Shown: positions 1 through 9,491 of the stretch, in pieces
Numbering within the stretch: the first letter of the stretch is position 1
How the letters are laid out: each line of letters begins with the position of its first letter
Assembly (NCBI RefSeq): GCF_900206265.1
Contig: NZ_LT907782.1
Coordinates: forward strand, 1,302,001 to 1,366,000
Length of the DNA stretch: 64,000 nucleotides
Direction of reading: 5' to 3'
Origin: Nitrosomonas ureae
GTDB taxonomy: Bacteria > Pseudomonadota > Gammaproteobacteria > Burkholderiales > Nitrosomonadaceae
Notes under the pieces: model-generated
What the model saw: the letters and a program-made list of their open reading frames with translations, nothing else
Database searches by the model: none
Told to the model about the DNA's origin: nothing
Translations under genes and position numbers: made by a program

Positions 1-261
1 ATAATAGTTTCCCAGTAATTTGAAGGAGATTTATTATCTTAACTTTAAACCAATAGATCTGTGCGCTTTCTCACCAATGAGTGATAGGGACTTTGATGTT
101 TCCTTTCCTCTTTACCAGGGTAGGCATTTATTCCGCCGCACGAAAAATTTGTTTAAATCCACTCATTATTATTTATGTGTGCTAGCGTACAGATTGGTAA
201 ACAGATTTAAAGCATCATGTATTCAGATGCTAGCTATCTCCATATAATTTAGCTGTATCTT

Positions 262-299
262 CCGGTTATCTTTGTTCTTTCAGGCGCAAAGATAACTGG
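262..299 (+). other. Stem-loop upstream of terminator
   Basis: The arms GTTATCTTTG (265-274) and CAAAGATAAC (287-296) pair perfectly, and a G-U and two G-C pairs extend the stem outward. The loop is 12 nt. No U-tract follows, so by itself this is not a terminator. It stands 26 bases before a strong terminator hairpin, so the pair could be the end of an upstream transcript or a structured RNA. Confidence 0.5.
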
Positions 300-325
300 G
301 TTAAATCAATCCTTCTCAGTAGTTC

Positions 326-361
326 AACGGCGCATTTATTACTACTAAATGCGCTGTTTTT
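326..361 (+). terminator. Rho-independent terminator
   Basis: The stem AACGGCGCATTTA / TAAATGCGCTGTT (326-338 with 346-358, one G-U pair) has a 7-nt loop and runs into a T-tract at 357-361. This is a standard intrinsic terminator on the plus strand. No plus-strand gene lies in front of it inside the window, so it ends a transcript from outside the window or a small RNA. Confidence 0.7.
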
Positions 362-844
362 ATGGGCAAATGCGGCGCTTTAATCTATTCATTTCAAGCC
401 AGGACCTTTCGTAATTTTGTAATGGAGACAGGGAAATAAGAGTATCCGGCCGATTGGTTTTTAAGATAACATCTTGTAGGCCGCATCACACAAAGATTCA
501 ATTTCTGGAACATTGTTAATTCCATGTTTATTCCAATGGCTTCATGTCAGAAGTTAACATTGTCACTCACTTCTTACCATTCGTTATATTCCAATTATTA
601 GCTGCTCAGATATAAAGTGACTGTTTTTTTAATTGGTGTGGAGAAAGTGTAAATTTCTGATGCGCTCTTTAAAGAAATTATTTTCTCCCCTTCTCATCAA
701 ATAATGCCAATGCTGATTTGGAGGGATTATTCATTCTCAATCTGCATATAGGTTTGCGATTATTGCCATCGAATAAATCGCGCAGTAACTGTTTGCATCC
801 CTCATAACAATTTTCTTGGGATCAATGGTTTCACAAAGAATTGT

Positions 845-865
845 TCTAAGGAAACGCTGATTAAT
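845..865 (+). repeat. 21-nt repeat, copy 1
   Basis: The sequence TCTAAGGAAACGCTGATTAA plus a final T matches 47449-47469 with one difference (A for G). It lies 39 bases before the IS5-type transposase remnant and may be the end of that element; this link is an inference. Confidence 0.55.
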
Positions 866-904
866 ACACCGCACCTCAGGGGCTAAGCGAACGGTTTTGG
901 GATA

Positions 905-1276
905 TTAGGTTAGAATTTGCCATATTCTGGCTTGAATTGCACTATCGCGCGCCCGTTCCTTGTTCTTAATCGAAGGAGGGGCTGAAATCAGCGTAGCATC
1001 AACAATCGTGCCTTCGCGAAGAAATAGTCCGCGCTCAGTCAGGTGTGCATCAATTACATCAAAGATCGATTCCGTCAGAGGATGCGCTTCCAGCAAATGG
1101 CGAAATCTCAGCAGAGTCGTCGCATCCGGCGCCCCTTCCCGATTCAGATCCATACCAACAAAGCGACGAATGGCTTGGCTATCGTATACAGCATCTTCCG
1201 CGCCTTCATCCAAAAAACGATCTCGTCGGGTTTGTTTCTTCTTTGCCGCATATTCCAGGTCAGAAAAATTTGGCTT
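905..1276 (-). pseudogene. IS5-family transposase remnant
   Basis: The minus strand encodes the DUF772-type N-terminal region of an IS5-family transposase, recognisable from segments such as FVGMDLNREGAPDATTLLRF and LTERGLFLREGTIVDATLI. The reading frame continues upstream of the first ATG, giving KPNFSDLEYAAKKKQTRR before an in-frame TGA. By comparison with the family, roughly 45 residues are missing between the basic N-terminus (RRDRFL) and EDAVYDSQ. The protein stops soon after KNKERARD, so the DDE catalytic region is absent. With a broken start, an internal deletion and a missing C-terminus, this is a dead fragment. No element ends can be assigned with confidence. Confidence 0.8.
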
Positions 1277-1466
1277 TCATTTCATTCCAGATAATATTCT
1301 GGATTTTATGCTTTGCAGCATCGGCAATCTAAAGTCTTTTAAAATTCTTGCAGAAAATTATTTCCGCACCCACCAACAAGCCAAACTCAGAAGCTTTTTC
1401 AGAGCAAAAAGCTGAGATACATATGATAGACTCACATCATCATTCTAAATACAAAATAGCAATAAT

Positions 1467-2636
1467 ATGTCTGGCAATACATTCGGTACGCTTTTTACTA
1501 TTACCTCATTTGGCGAATCACACGGCGCAGCAATTGGTTGTATTGTGGATGGATGCCCGCCAGGTTTAACTATCAGCACCGAAGAGATACAACTTGAATT
1601 GGACCGGCGTAAACCCGGTACGTCGCGTCATGTCACGCAACGACGCGAATCCGACACGGTAGAAATTCTATCCGGCGTGTTCGAAGGACAAACTACGGGT
1701 ACGCCCATTGCTTTACTGATACGAAATGAAGATCAGCGCAGCAAGGATTATAGTAAGATCATGGACACCTTCCGTCCCGGCCATGCGGACTATACCTACT
1801 GGCAAAAATACGGTATCCGCGATTATCGTGGGGGTGGCCGTGCATCGGCGCGTGAGACTGCAGTACGTGTTGCAGCCGGTGCGATTGCAAAAAAATGGCT
1901 GCACGAGAAATATAGTATTATGATCCGCGGCTATATGGCGCAGCTGGGACCCATCGAAATTCCATTCAAATGTTGGGAAGATATCAGGCAGAATCCCTTC
2001 TTTGTCGCAGACAGCAACTATGTCGATCAACTGGAAACGTTCATGGATCAATTGCGTAAATCCGGCGATTCGGTGGGTGCCAAGATTAGCGTAGTAGCAC
2101 AGGGGGTACCAGTCGGCTGGGGCGAACCGGTGTATGATCGATTGGATGCAGAAATCGCCTACGCCATGATGAGCATCAATGCAGTAAAAGGTGTTGAAAT
2201 CGGCGCCGGTTTTTCCAGCGTAACACAAAGAGGTACCGAACATTCGGATGAGATGACACCGAATGGCTTTTTAAGTAACAATGCCGGCGGCATCCTCGGA
2301 GGTATTTCAACCGGTCAGGATATCGCCGTTCATATTGCGATTAAACCGACATCCAGCATCCGTCTCGGACGGCATTCAATCGACAAGAACGGCAATCCGG
2401 TCATCGTCGAAACGCACGGCCGACATGATCCTTGCGTTGGCATCCGCGCCACCCCAATTATCGAAGCCATGCTCGCCCTGGTATTGATGGATCATGCTTT
2501 GCGGCATCGTGCACAGAATGCCGATGTACAGTGCCAAACACCCAAAATTCCCGGCAATGCAAATACAATAGAAAAATCTGCGACAACATTTCAGGCATTG
2601 TCGAGAGAAGACCCGGAACCTGAAGAGGATGTCTAG
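1467..2636 (+). CDS. aroC: Chorismate synthase
   Basis: This enzyme converts 5-enolpyruvylshikimate 3-phosphate to chorismate, the last common step of aromatic amino acid synthesis, using reduced FMN. Family signatures are visible: FGESHG at residues 15-20 with the catalytic His19, His106 in RPGHADYT, and the arginine-rich signature [11 protein letters not shown] at 121-131. The glycine-rich [16 protein letters not shown] block is also present. At 389 residues it is somewhat longer than the usual 350-365, because about 30 low-conservation residues follow the end of the core. The ATG at 1467 gives the expected N-terminus ([19 protein letters not shown]), but no strong ribosome binding site precedes it. 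It is a single gene, preceded by the IS5 remnant and followed by about 500 non-coding bases. Confidence 0.97.
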   Translation: MSGNTFGTLFTITSFGESHGAAIGCIVDGCPPGLTISTEEIQLELDRRKPGTSRHVTQRRESDTVEILSGVFEGQTTGTPIALLIRNEDQRSKDYSKIMDTFRPGHADYTYWQKYGIRDYRGGGRASARETAVRVAAGAIAKKWLHEKYSIMIRGYMAQLGPIEIPFKCWEDIRQNPFFVADSNYVDQLETFMDQLRKSGDSVGAKISVVAQGVPVGWGEPVYDRLDAEIAYAMMSINAVKGVEIGAGFSSVTQRGTEHSDEMTPNGFLSNNAGGILGGISTGQDIAVHIAIKPTSSIRLGRHSIDKNGNPVIVETHGRHDPCVGIRATPIIEAMLALVLMDHALRHRAQNADVQCQTPKIPGNANTIEKSATTFQALSREDPEPEEDV

Positions 2637-3184
2637 GCACTAACGAGACAAAAATTTTTTTATCAAACAAGGCCTTGGATATATTAGGCTGAGTTAGCAT
2701 TTCCTACCGCTGCAAACTTTATTCTTAACAATACCATCTCTCTGCACACTCTTTATTCTGCTGATTCTTAGCCAACTTCTTGTCTCAGGAATAGGGAATA
2801 ACCTATAGAGGTTAAAAACGCACCTTTCATTAACGATGGAAAACTTCCTATATCGATATTGCTCGTGCAAAAGGACATATATCCTATCGCTCAAACCAAA
2901 AGCATAGTACGGATGTACTAGAAAAAAAGGAACTATCTCTTATTACGCTCGCGAGATTCTCAGTTTATTTTACATACGACTATGCAGAATTTTTTCTTCA
3001 TTTAAATTTAGAGATAATAAAGAAGAAAAACGAATTATCTGCAAGTCACTACACATCAATTCCATTTCTCTGCAAACATGCAGCCCCATTAAATTCGCTG
3101 CAAGTAAACAGAGCATATTATTGACACGTGTAGATGAAATTAACAAACTGTAATGTAATTTTTATTCTTATGGGAAATTTTATA
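2637..3184. other. Intergenic, upstream of PEP-CTERM gene
   Basis: This AT-rich stretch lies between aroC and the PEP-CTERM gene. I see no open frame of recognisable type, no RNA gene and no clear terminator for aroC. It presumably carries the promoter of the PEP-CTERM gene. I searched by eye for a sigma-54 (-24/-12) element, which often drives exosortase-linked genes, and found none. Confidence 0.4.
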
Positions 3185-3826
3185 ATGCGTATTATATCTA
3201 TGATGGCTTTACTTGCGCTGATGAGCGGGCCAGTCGCAGCGGCTTCCTGGCAAATTGGTGACAATGACGGTTATGGTGCCGGTGTTTGTGACAACTGCCA
3301 ACACCCATTCAATGGCTTCACGGCAAACTTTGATGGCCGCAGTGCTGCAGAAACGGCGGCGACCGATGGCACACAATACACCGATACCTATAGCACTGCC
3401 CATCCCGGCTTCAGTCCACATGGATCAGAAACCGTAGCAACGTTCAGTTTCACAGGATTAGGTAATAATTGGACAGTCGGTCATCTGGAAATCGACATGG
3501 CCGATTTCCAAGCTTCGACATTCGGTTCAGTAATCACCACATTTAACGGCATTACACAAAATTTTAACTACAATGATGGATTCCCGAACACATTTATTCG
3601 TTTCTATACACTAACTGGTTCGGTGGTTGATTCAATCAATGCCACAGGTGAACTGGTTATTACCATCGATCGCAACAGCTCCACTGATTTTTATGGGTTT
3701 GACTACTTAAAACTCAGTGATATCGCAGCACCAGTACCCGAACCAGAAACTTATGCCATGTTACTTGTTGGTCTCGGTTTACTCGGTTTTGCTAGTCGAC
3801 GCCGGATGCAGAAACCAGTTGCATAA
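3185..3826 (+). CDS. PEP-CTERM sorting-domain protein
   Basis: This is a secreted protein predicted to be processed at the envelope by an exosortase. From the ATG at 3185 the N-terminus is a short signal peptide (RIISMMALLALMSGPVAAA, cleaved near Ala-Ala-Ser). An upstream in-frame ATG at 3134 would put 17 extra residues in front of it and is less likely. The C-terminus has the complete tripartite PEP-CTERM signal: VPEPETYA, a hydrophobic helix (MLLVGLGLLGFA) and a basic end (SRRRMQK). The body is Asn/Thr/Gly-rich, contains an early Cys pair (VCDNCQHP), and matches no family I recognise. The exosortase A-associated genes at 30315-34346 provide the matching context. A strong terminator follows directly. 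Confidence 0.9.
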   Translation: MRIISMMALLALMSGPVAAASWQIGDNDGYGAGVCDNCQHPFNGFTANFDGRSAAETAATDGTQYTDTYSTAHPGFSPHGSETVATFSFTGLGNNWTVGHLEIDMADFQASTFGSVITTFNGITQNFNYNDGFPNTFIRFYTLTGSVVDSINATGELVITIDRNSSTDFYGFDYLKLSDIAAPVPEPETYAMLLVGLGLLGFASRRRMQKPVA

Positions 3827-3847
3827 TCCGGAAACTTAAGTGTTGCT

Positions 3848-3880
3848 AAGAGAAACCCGCTCCAGCGGGTTTCTCTTTTT
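3848..3880 (+). terminator. Rho-independent terminator of PEP-CTERM gene
   Basis: Perfect inverted arms GAGAAACCCGCT (3850-3861) and AGCGGGTTTCTC (3864-3875) sit around a minimal loop and are followed by TTTTT. Two more A-T pairs can extend the stem. The hairpin starts about 20 bases after the stop codon of the PEP-CTERM gene. Confidence 0.92.
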
Positions 3881-4087
3881 CCGATCGACTATTTTTGTAT
3901 CTTTATTCAACATTCTATTCATTTTTCTCAGTCTTCGCCGATATATAGCAGCATAAATCCAAATGAAAACAAAATCTAACGATGAAGTCTTGGCATACTG
4001 ACAAAAATTATCATTCTAGCTTCCCTCGTCTCAAGTCAACAAAGATCGATTGCATAGTATTTTATCTTCCGTACTGCTGCTGCGCTC

Positions 4088-4480
4088 ATGAAAATCAAAT
4101 ATGAAGAATTACTGATTCTGGGAATTACCAGAGAAGGTCGCCCCTTCCGCCCAAGTGACTGGTCGGAGCGTCTTTGCGGTGCACTTGCCACCCATAATCG
4201 CAATAACCGCTGGGAATATTCGGAATATGCTCAGCCTGTCATTCATGAGGGAAAGACATGCGTTCATGTAAAAACCGCGTTAAAAGATATCAATCCAGTC
4301 ATCTATCAATTTATGATGGATTTTGCTTACAATAATCAACTCAAAGTAATTCCAACCGGAAAAATCATTTATTGGGAAGACTCCCCTGAAGAAACAGAAG
4401 TCGCATGGTCTATAAAAAGATTCACCCTGGCGCTGTTATTGCATCAATGGAAAATGAAATTTAAGAATAACGGATATTAG
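4088..4480 (+). CDS. DUF3579 family protein
   Basis: This is a small soluble protein of a family found mainly in betaproteobacteria, function unknown. The sequence FRPSDWSERLCGALATH and the later VIYQFMMDFAYNNQLKVIP match the conserved core of DUF3579. The C-terminal part ends in a helix rich in hydrophobic and basic residues (FTLALLLHQWKMKFK). It has no signal peptide or membrane segment. It stands alone between the PEP-CTERM gene and a convergent cytochrome gene. The ATG at 4088 has only weak purine context in front of it. Confidence 0.82.
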   Translation: MKIKYEELLILGITREGRPFRPSDWSERLCGALATHNRNNRWEYSEYAQPVIHEGKTCVHVKTALKDINPVIYQFMMDFAYNNQLKVIPTGKIIYWEDSPEETEVAWSIKRFTLALLLHQWKMKFKNNGY

Positions 4481-4532
4481 TTGCCGCTTAATCTTATTAG
4501 ATACACATTGTTTGCGCATATACGCTTACATT

Positions 4533-6635
4533 TCAAAGCGATTTAAGATATTCAACGAGATCAAGCCGCTGCTCCTTGGTCAAGGCTGGAAGGAATATCC
4601 CATCAGGCTGAGGCATTCTTCCGGAGGCGAACTCGTGACCGCCATTATTGTTACCCCAAATATGTGTTCGAAACAGAAACCCATCATAATCTGTTGATTT
4701 TAATCCAACTTTTACAGGATCAAACGCACGCGATCCCACCATAAATTCATCAGGACGATATTCTCCTTCAACAGGATCACCAGGCTGTCGTTTGGGGAGA
4801 AGTAAATCATACAAAGTTGGAACTGAACCATTATGCAAATAAGGAGCGGTAGCCCAAATGCCATTGAGCGGACGAGCTTTATAAGCCAAGATTGAAGCAA
4901 AAGGATTGTCGCTGGTATCGGGAGTATAATTGCCGTGTTTCAGGGAAGATTGCACTTCATTATCAAAAAATGTATACGCAAAATCCAACGATCGTTCAAC
5001 CCATCTACGTACAAACCATTTGTCTGGATCAGGCGTCGTGACCACATTGCGCGTAGCTGAAGTTAATAACCCTGCTGCTGGCGCTTGGCGTTGCAGTAAA
5101 AGATTACCTGTACTGACACCGACATACTGATTCCGCAAAATACCGCTATAACCGGCATACTCAATACCGTTAGTAGCCATTTTAGAATCCGTCCCAATAG
5201 ACGAAGTATCGATCATTTTAGCCACAACACGACGATCCGGATCAATGCGTTCAATGTGTCCATGACATGATGCGCAATATTGGGAAAATAGCTTCGCACC
5301 ATTAACCATTCGCGCTCTATCGATCTTCGGTAAAATATGCTCAGGCCATTGCGGCGAGGTTAGTTTGCGTAGATGCTTCTCCACCCGGCGCAAATTTCGA
5401 ATATCGATGGAGGACTGGAAATCAATATGTTTTGGACCAAATCCTTGTCCACCAATGACGGAAGACAACGTAAAACCATCTCTTTCTTGCCAATCCAACG
5501 TGCCAAATACGCCAATCATTTGGCCCGCATTCCTGGCCATAGGGCCTAATCCACTATTGTCGACTCTACCATTCCATTGAACATAGTCATGTTGCGGTAT
5601 ATCCCACAGAAACGGATAACTCACCGGTGCATCGGCAGGATTATAGATTCTGTTACGCAGCCGGATGATCTGCTTACTGGATAAATATATTTGAATCCTT
5701 TCAATAATATGATCGCGATTTGTGCTGCTGAGAACGGGTTCCACATTTGACATTATCTCGGTCAATTCCTCGGCGGTCAGAATCTCAGTGAGCAACTCAC
5801 GTAATTGTTGTGCGCTCATAATGTGCTCAAGCACACGATTATAGATTCTCCCGAATGCATCCAGCCGTGCGTAGCCGTAGCGGGTTAATGGTCGTGTAGT
5901 ATCTCTGGGAACATTGATGATGGTATAAGTTTTGATTCGCTGTGCGTATTTTTTAAGATCAATTAATACATCCACGTGATTCTTATAGTGACCTTTCTCC
6001 AATACGTTAACAACAAAACGATCACGTTTTTCCGAATTCTCCAGGGTGGCATACAATGCGTCTGCCAAATCAATCATAAAAGTTTCCATATCCGAATTTG
6101 CCGGACCACCATCAATGCGGATTCCTACCCCCAGATAATTGAGTTGGGTCGTATGGCAAGCTGCGCAGGTAAATCCCATAAATGCTTTGCCTTGATATTC
6201 ATCTCGCACCATGCCAACCGGCAAACCATCCGGATTGCTCATGGTCGGGCGTTGGGGTAGATAACCATAACGATCAATATTTTGGTTATCGCGAAACAAA
6301 TCCGATGAATTAGATTGCTCAAGTACTAGAAAAAAGCTATAGGGTAATAAATTAGAGCCTTGTGTTGTATTATAAAACCACAAGCTGTCGGATGCCGACC
6401 AACCTTGATCAAGGTAAACAGTTTGAAAAAATTGATCGCCAAATTTATCGGTGCCACTCGAAATGGCACCACGGCCAGAATCATTATCACGAAATTCATA
6501 CAGTCTTAACAAGACTCCTGCCAATAGCCAAATAACTGCCACCATACCCCATACAAGCAGAAATAGTTTGATCCATTGTAAAAAATAATTGAGTGACATG
6601 GATTTATTCAAATTTACTATCTGTTCAGCAAGCAT
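4533..6635 (-). CDS. Membrane-anchored diheme cytochrome c (RoxA/MauG-like)
   Basis: This large c-type cytochrome has two heme-binding motifs, CAACH at residues 157-161 and CASCH at 454-458, about 300 residues apart. This is the arrangement of diheme cytochrome c peroxidase relatives such as the RoxA-type oxygenases. A hydrophobic segment at about 20-44 (FLQWIKLFLLVWG...WLLAGVLL) lacks a clear cleavage site and looks like a membrane anchor, leaving the rest in the periplasm. Near the C-terminus, the stretch GIWATAPYLHNGSVPTLYDL is typical of the peroxidase superfamily. The substrate is unknown; rubber oxygenase activity should not be assumed from family membership. The gene is divergent from the metal efflux operon and convergent with the DUF3579 gene. 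Confidence 0.82.
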   Translation of the reverse strand: MLAEQIVNLNKSMSLNYFLQWIKLFLLVWGMVAVIWLLAGVLLRLYEFRDNDSGRGAISSGTDKFGDQFFQTVYLDQGWSASDSLWFYNTTQGSNLLPYSFFLVLEQSNSSDLFRDNQNIDRYGYLPQRPTMSNPDGLPVGMVRDEYQGKAFMGFTCAACHTTQLNYLGVGIRIDGGPANSDMETFMIDLADALYATLENSEKRDRFVVNVLEKGHYKNHVDVLIDLKKYAQRIKTYTIINVPRDTTRPLTRYGYARLDAFGRIYNRVLEHIMSAQQLRELLTEILTAEELTEIMSNVEPVLSSTNRDHIIERIQIYLSSKQIIRLRNRIYNPADAPVSYPFLWDIPQHDYVQWNGRVDNSGLGPMARNAGQMIGVFGTLDWQERDGFTLSSVIGGQGFGPKHIDFQSSIDIRNLRRVEKHLRKLTSPQWPEHILPKIDRARMVNGAKLFSQYCASCHGHIERIDPDRRVVAKMIDTSSIGTDSKMATNGIEYAGYSGILRNQYVGVSTGNLLLQRQAPAAGLLTSATRNVVTTPDPDKWFVRRWVERSLDFAYTFFDNEVQSSLKHGNYTPDTSDNPFASILAYKARPLNGIWATAPYLHNGSVPTLYDLLLPKRQPGDPVEGEYRPDEFMVGSRAFDPVKVGLKSTDYDGFLFRTHIWGNNNGGHEFASGRMPQPDGIFLPALTKEQRLDLVEYLKSL

Positions 6636-6922
6636 TCAGGAATGTTCTGTTTAAATCGCGCACAACCAACTAAAAATCAGCTTACTACAGTTTCTTCAAA
6701 GTAATAAATAAGGCGTTATGATGGCTAATTTTTGTATTGGCTCATTATAAATTTCATATAAGATTAAGCTATTGCGAATCAATTTTGATGTAAATGATCT
6801 GTGAAATAATTGTCATAAGTTTAAGTGAATCGTGATTAAATTGCTCTTCGCTTTGTATCTGTCAAAGGATTAATCAGAGTTTTCTTCTTAAATACCCTGA
6901 CAAGATTAAATTAAAGGATTCT

Positions 6923-8338
6923 ATGCGAATTTCCCAAGTTAACCTTTTATTACTGAGTATAACCTTAATATTTTGTTCGATAACCTTAGCACAACCCACG
7001 ACTCCGCTTCCAATTGGAGCTGATTCATTAAGACCACCAGAGCATTCATCGCCTTCTGCACGTGAATTATCTCCCTCTATGGCACCATTTAAAAGTGAAT
7101 TGCCCAGACTGCAAGAGCCTACACCGGTGGGGGAAACACAAGGGCCGGTTGTACTTTATACGATTGAGGAACTACAACGATTGGGCTTACAAGCCAACGG
7201 TCTGGTGCTTGCAGCACGGTCACAAGTTGGTATGGCCAAAGGCGGAGTAATTGCCGCTACTGCATATCTCAACCCGGAAGTCATGTTCATGATGGGGCCT
7301 ATGGATCGACGACTGCCAGAGAATCTGACAGGACCCGCTAACGATCAACGCTCGATTACAGTTATCCAACCGATTGAAAATCCTTTTATGCGCAGTGCGC
7401 GTATTGCCGCATCGGAAGCCATCGTCGATGCCAGCAGGGCCAGCTTGGGCCAGGTCAGTACCGATCTGGCCGCACTATTACGTGTTCGTGCCTATGAGTT
7501 ATTGCTGCGGCAAGACCAGGCCGCCTTGGAGCAAAATATTTATGACTTGATAAACACTGTACGACAACGTATCGCAGTCAACGTCGAACGCGGTGAACTT
7601 GCCCGCTTTGAACTCATACGTGCAGAAACTGAATTGCAAAGTGCGGCCAATCGCAAGGCAGCGGCAGTACTTAACGCGGAACGTGCCAAAGTATTTTTGA
7701 TGCAATTAACCGGAGGAGCTCTACCAGTAAATTTTCAAATTAAAGGATCCTTAAAAGATCCGATCGATCTTCCTTCACTGGAAGAGCTACGCCGCCAAGT
7801 ACCTATCGTCAATCCGGATATAGTTCGTTTAGAGGCGGAACAAGTGCGTGCCAATCAGCGGATCAGCCAAGAACGCGCTTCTATATTGCCATCTGTCAAT
7901 ATCATGTACACCAATTATCAGGATCAGCAATTTACCTCCAATACTGCCGGGCTCAGCGTCAGAATCCCGATCTGGTATCGCCGTCGTGGTGAAATCGATA
8001 CGGCTATCCATGATTCTGCTCGAATTCGAGAATCGCTCGAATACCGCCGTTACGAAATGGCCCAATTATTCGAAGCAGCATGGCAAGCTTATCAAATTGC
8101 CCAGCAGCGGGTAACAATGTTCGAGGGCGGTTTGATCAAGGAAGCGGAAAATGCAGTGAGGGTGGCTGAGGCAGCTTACAAATTTGGTGAACGTACTTTG
8201 ATCGAGTTTTTAGATTCGCAGCGTATTCTCAGAGGAATCCTTTTTGACTCTCTGCAAGCCCGCTTTGAACTCCACTCAGCGGTTGCCGAAATCGATCGTT
8301 TACGCGCATATTATCCCAAGGAGTTAGTTGCAGAATGA
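6923..8338 (+). CDS. TolC-family outer-membrane efflux protein (CzcC/CusC-like)
   Basis: This is the outer-membrane channel of a tripartite heavy-metal efflux pump. It begins with a signal peptide (VNLLLLSITLIFCSITLAQ) followed by a Pro-rich linker. Two long alpha-helical repeats rich in Ala, Glu and Arg follow, as expected for the OEP fold, with the characteristic AEAAYKFGERTLIEFLDSQR near the C-terminus. Its stop codon overlaps the start of the adaptor gene (ATGA), so the three genes form one translationally coupled operon. A purine-rich AAAGGATT sequence precedes the ATG at 6923. Metal specificity cannot be read from this subunit. Confidence 0.9.
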   Translation: MRISQVNLLLLSITLIFCSITLAQPTTPLPIGADSLRPPEHSSPSARELSPSMAPFKSELPRLQEPTPVGETQGPVVLYTIEELQRLGLQANGLVLAARSQVGMAKGGVIAATAYLNPEVMFMMGPMDRRLPENLTGPANDQRSITVIQPIENPFMRSARIAASEAIVDASRASLGQVSTDLAALLRVRAYELLLRQDQAALEQNIYDLINTVRQRIAVNVERGELARFELIRAETELQSAANRKAAAVLNAERAKVFLMQLTGGALPVNFQIKGSLKDPIDLPSLEELRRQVPIVNPDIVRLEAEQVRANQRISQERASILPSVNIMYTNYQDQQFTSNTAGLSVRIPIWYRRRGEIDTAIHDSARIRESLEYRRYEMAQLFEAAWQAYQIAQQRVTMFEGGLIKEAENAVRVAEAAYKFGERTLIEFLDSQRILRGILFDSLQARFELHSAVAEIDRLRAYYPKELVAE

Positions 8339-9489
8339 AAATTATTTACTCGACCTTCAGTTTCTTATTTATTGCCACATTGCTGCTGGCAGGATGCAAC
8401 AGCACATCGGACGAACAAGTTTCCAAGCAGCCTGAAGAAGTGCGCGATATCAATAGCATTACCGTTCGCCCGGAATTGATCGACCGATTAAAAGTCGGCA
8501 ATCCATCCCTCATTGATCTTGCCGATAGAATACTGGTACCCAGCCGGGTTCAAGTCGATGAAGAGAGAACATCACAAATTGGTTCTTACGTTACCGGACG
8601 TATCATTAATTTATTTGTCATCCTGGGCGATTATGTCAAAGCAGGGCAACCGCTGGCCCGCATTACCAGTCCGGATTTAACGCAATCGCAATTGGCCTAC
8701 CTCCGTGCCGCCTCGCGTGTCGTAGTCACGCAAAAATCACTTGATCGCGCACATCATTTATTAGCCGCCGATGCTATTCCGGTTGCCGAAGTGGAGCGGC
8801 GCAAATCCGAACTGGAAATTGCTCAGGCTGAATTGGGCGCGGCCAGTGATCAATTGAGACTGTTTGGTATGAATGAGGCCGATATAAAAGAATTGTCCAA
8901 GAAAGGAAAAATTCTTCCGTGGCTCGACATCAAAGCCACCCGAGAAGGCTACGTCATTGCACGTAACGTGATTGTAGGTCAAGTTGTGCAACCTTCCGAT
9001 CCACTCTTCCAGATTGCCGATCTCTCTTACGTCTGGGTCGTTGGCGATGTACCTGAGCAAATTGCACGCGACGTACGATTGGAACAACATGTAGAAATCA
9101 ACGTGCCCGCGATAGGCGGCACTGATTTTGATGGCATCATCATATTTGTTTCGGATACGGTTAATCGCTTGACCCGTACCGTGATGACCCGCGTAATGGT
9201 GGAAAACCCGGAACGGAAATTGAAGCCGGATATGCTGGCCAATATGCACATCACCGATACGCAACACAAAACCCTGGTTGTTCCGGAAGCAGCGATTGTA
9301 CGGGAGTTAAACCAGGATTATGTTTTTGTTGCCATCAGCGATAACCAATTTCAACGCGTACCTGTCGAACTGGGCCCTGAAGTGGCCGATTTCCGGCCCG
9401 TGCTTGAGGGACTCACAATTGATCAACGCATTGTAATGGAAGGTGCCTTTCATCTGGATAGCGAGCGCAAGCTGGCTGAATTGGAGTAA
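8335..9489 (+). CDS. RND efflux periplasmic adaptor lipoprotein (CzcB/CusB-like)
   Basis: This membrane fusion protein joins the RND pump to the TolC-like channel. The N-terminus is a lipoprotein signal with the lipobox LLAGC (Cys21), so it is predicted to be lipid-anchored. The lipoyl/barrel-sandwich halves are visible in ITGSYVTGRIINLFVILGDYVKAGQPL-like sequence around 80-110 and in DIKATREGYVIARNVIVGQ around 200. The helical hairpin lies between them, and the beta-barrel domain follows (VWVVGDVPEQIARDV). It overlaps the upstream gene by 4 bases and ends 2 bases before the pump gene. No His/Met-rich metal-binding extension is present. Confidence 0.9.
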   Translation: MKIIYSTFSFLFIATLLLAGCNSTSDEQVSKQPEEVRDINSITVRPELIDRLKVGNPSLIDLADRILVPSRVQVDEERTSQIGSYVTGRIINLFVILGDYVKAGQPLARITSPDLTQSQLAYLRAASRVVVTQKSLDRAHHLLAADAIPVAEVERRKSELEIAQAELGAASDQLRLFGMNEADIKELSKKGKILPWLDIKATREGYVIARNVIVGQVVQPSDPLFQIADLSYVWVVGDVPEQIARDVRLEQHVEINVPAIGGTDFDGIIIFVSDTVNRLTRTVMTRVMVENPERKLKPDMLANMHITDTQHKTLVVPEAAIVRELNQDYVFVAISDNQFQRVPVELGPEVADFRPVLEGLTIDQRIVMEGAFHLDSERKLAELE

Positions 9490-9491
9490 TC

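Larger units (their letters stand above)
1..904. other. Mostly non-coding left edge
   Basis: I find no convincing gene in this stretch. An open frame at 20-247 starts on a TTG that lies inside a Shine-Dalgarno-like AAGGAG sequence and resembles no protein I know, so I do not call it. The stretch contains two consecutive stem-loops at 262-361. At 845-865 it holds a 21-nt sequence that recurs with one mismatch at 47449-47469. The remainder is AT-rich without visible structure and probably includes old insertion-sequence debris next to the transposase remnant on its right. Confidence 0.5.

Noticed and set aside
20-247. 75-residue open frame at the left edge
   Set aside because: It starts with a TTG inside the Shine-Dalgarno-like sequence, has no recognisable similarity, and no independent ribosome binding site.
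960-1415. Plus-strand open frames opposite the IS5 remnant
   Set aside because: They are antisense readings of the transposase fragment; the minus strand shows the real family sequence.
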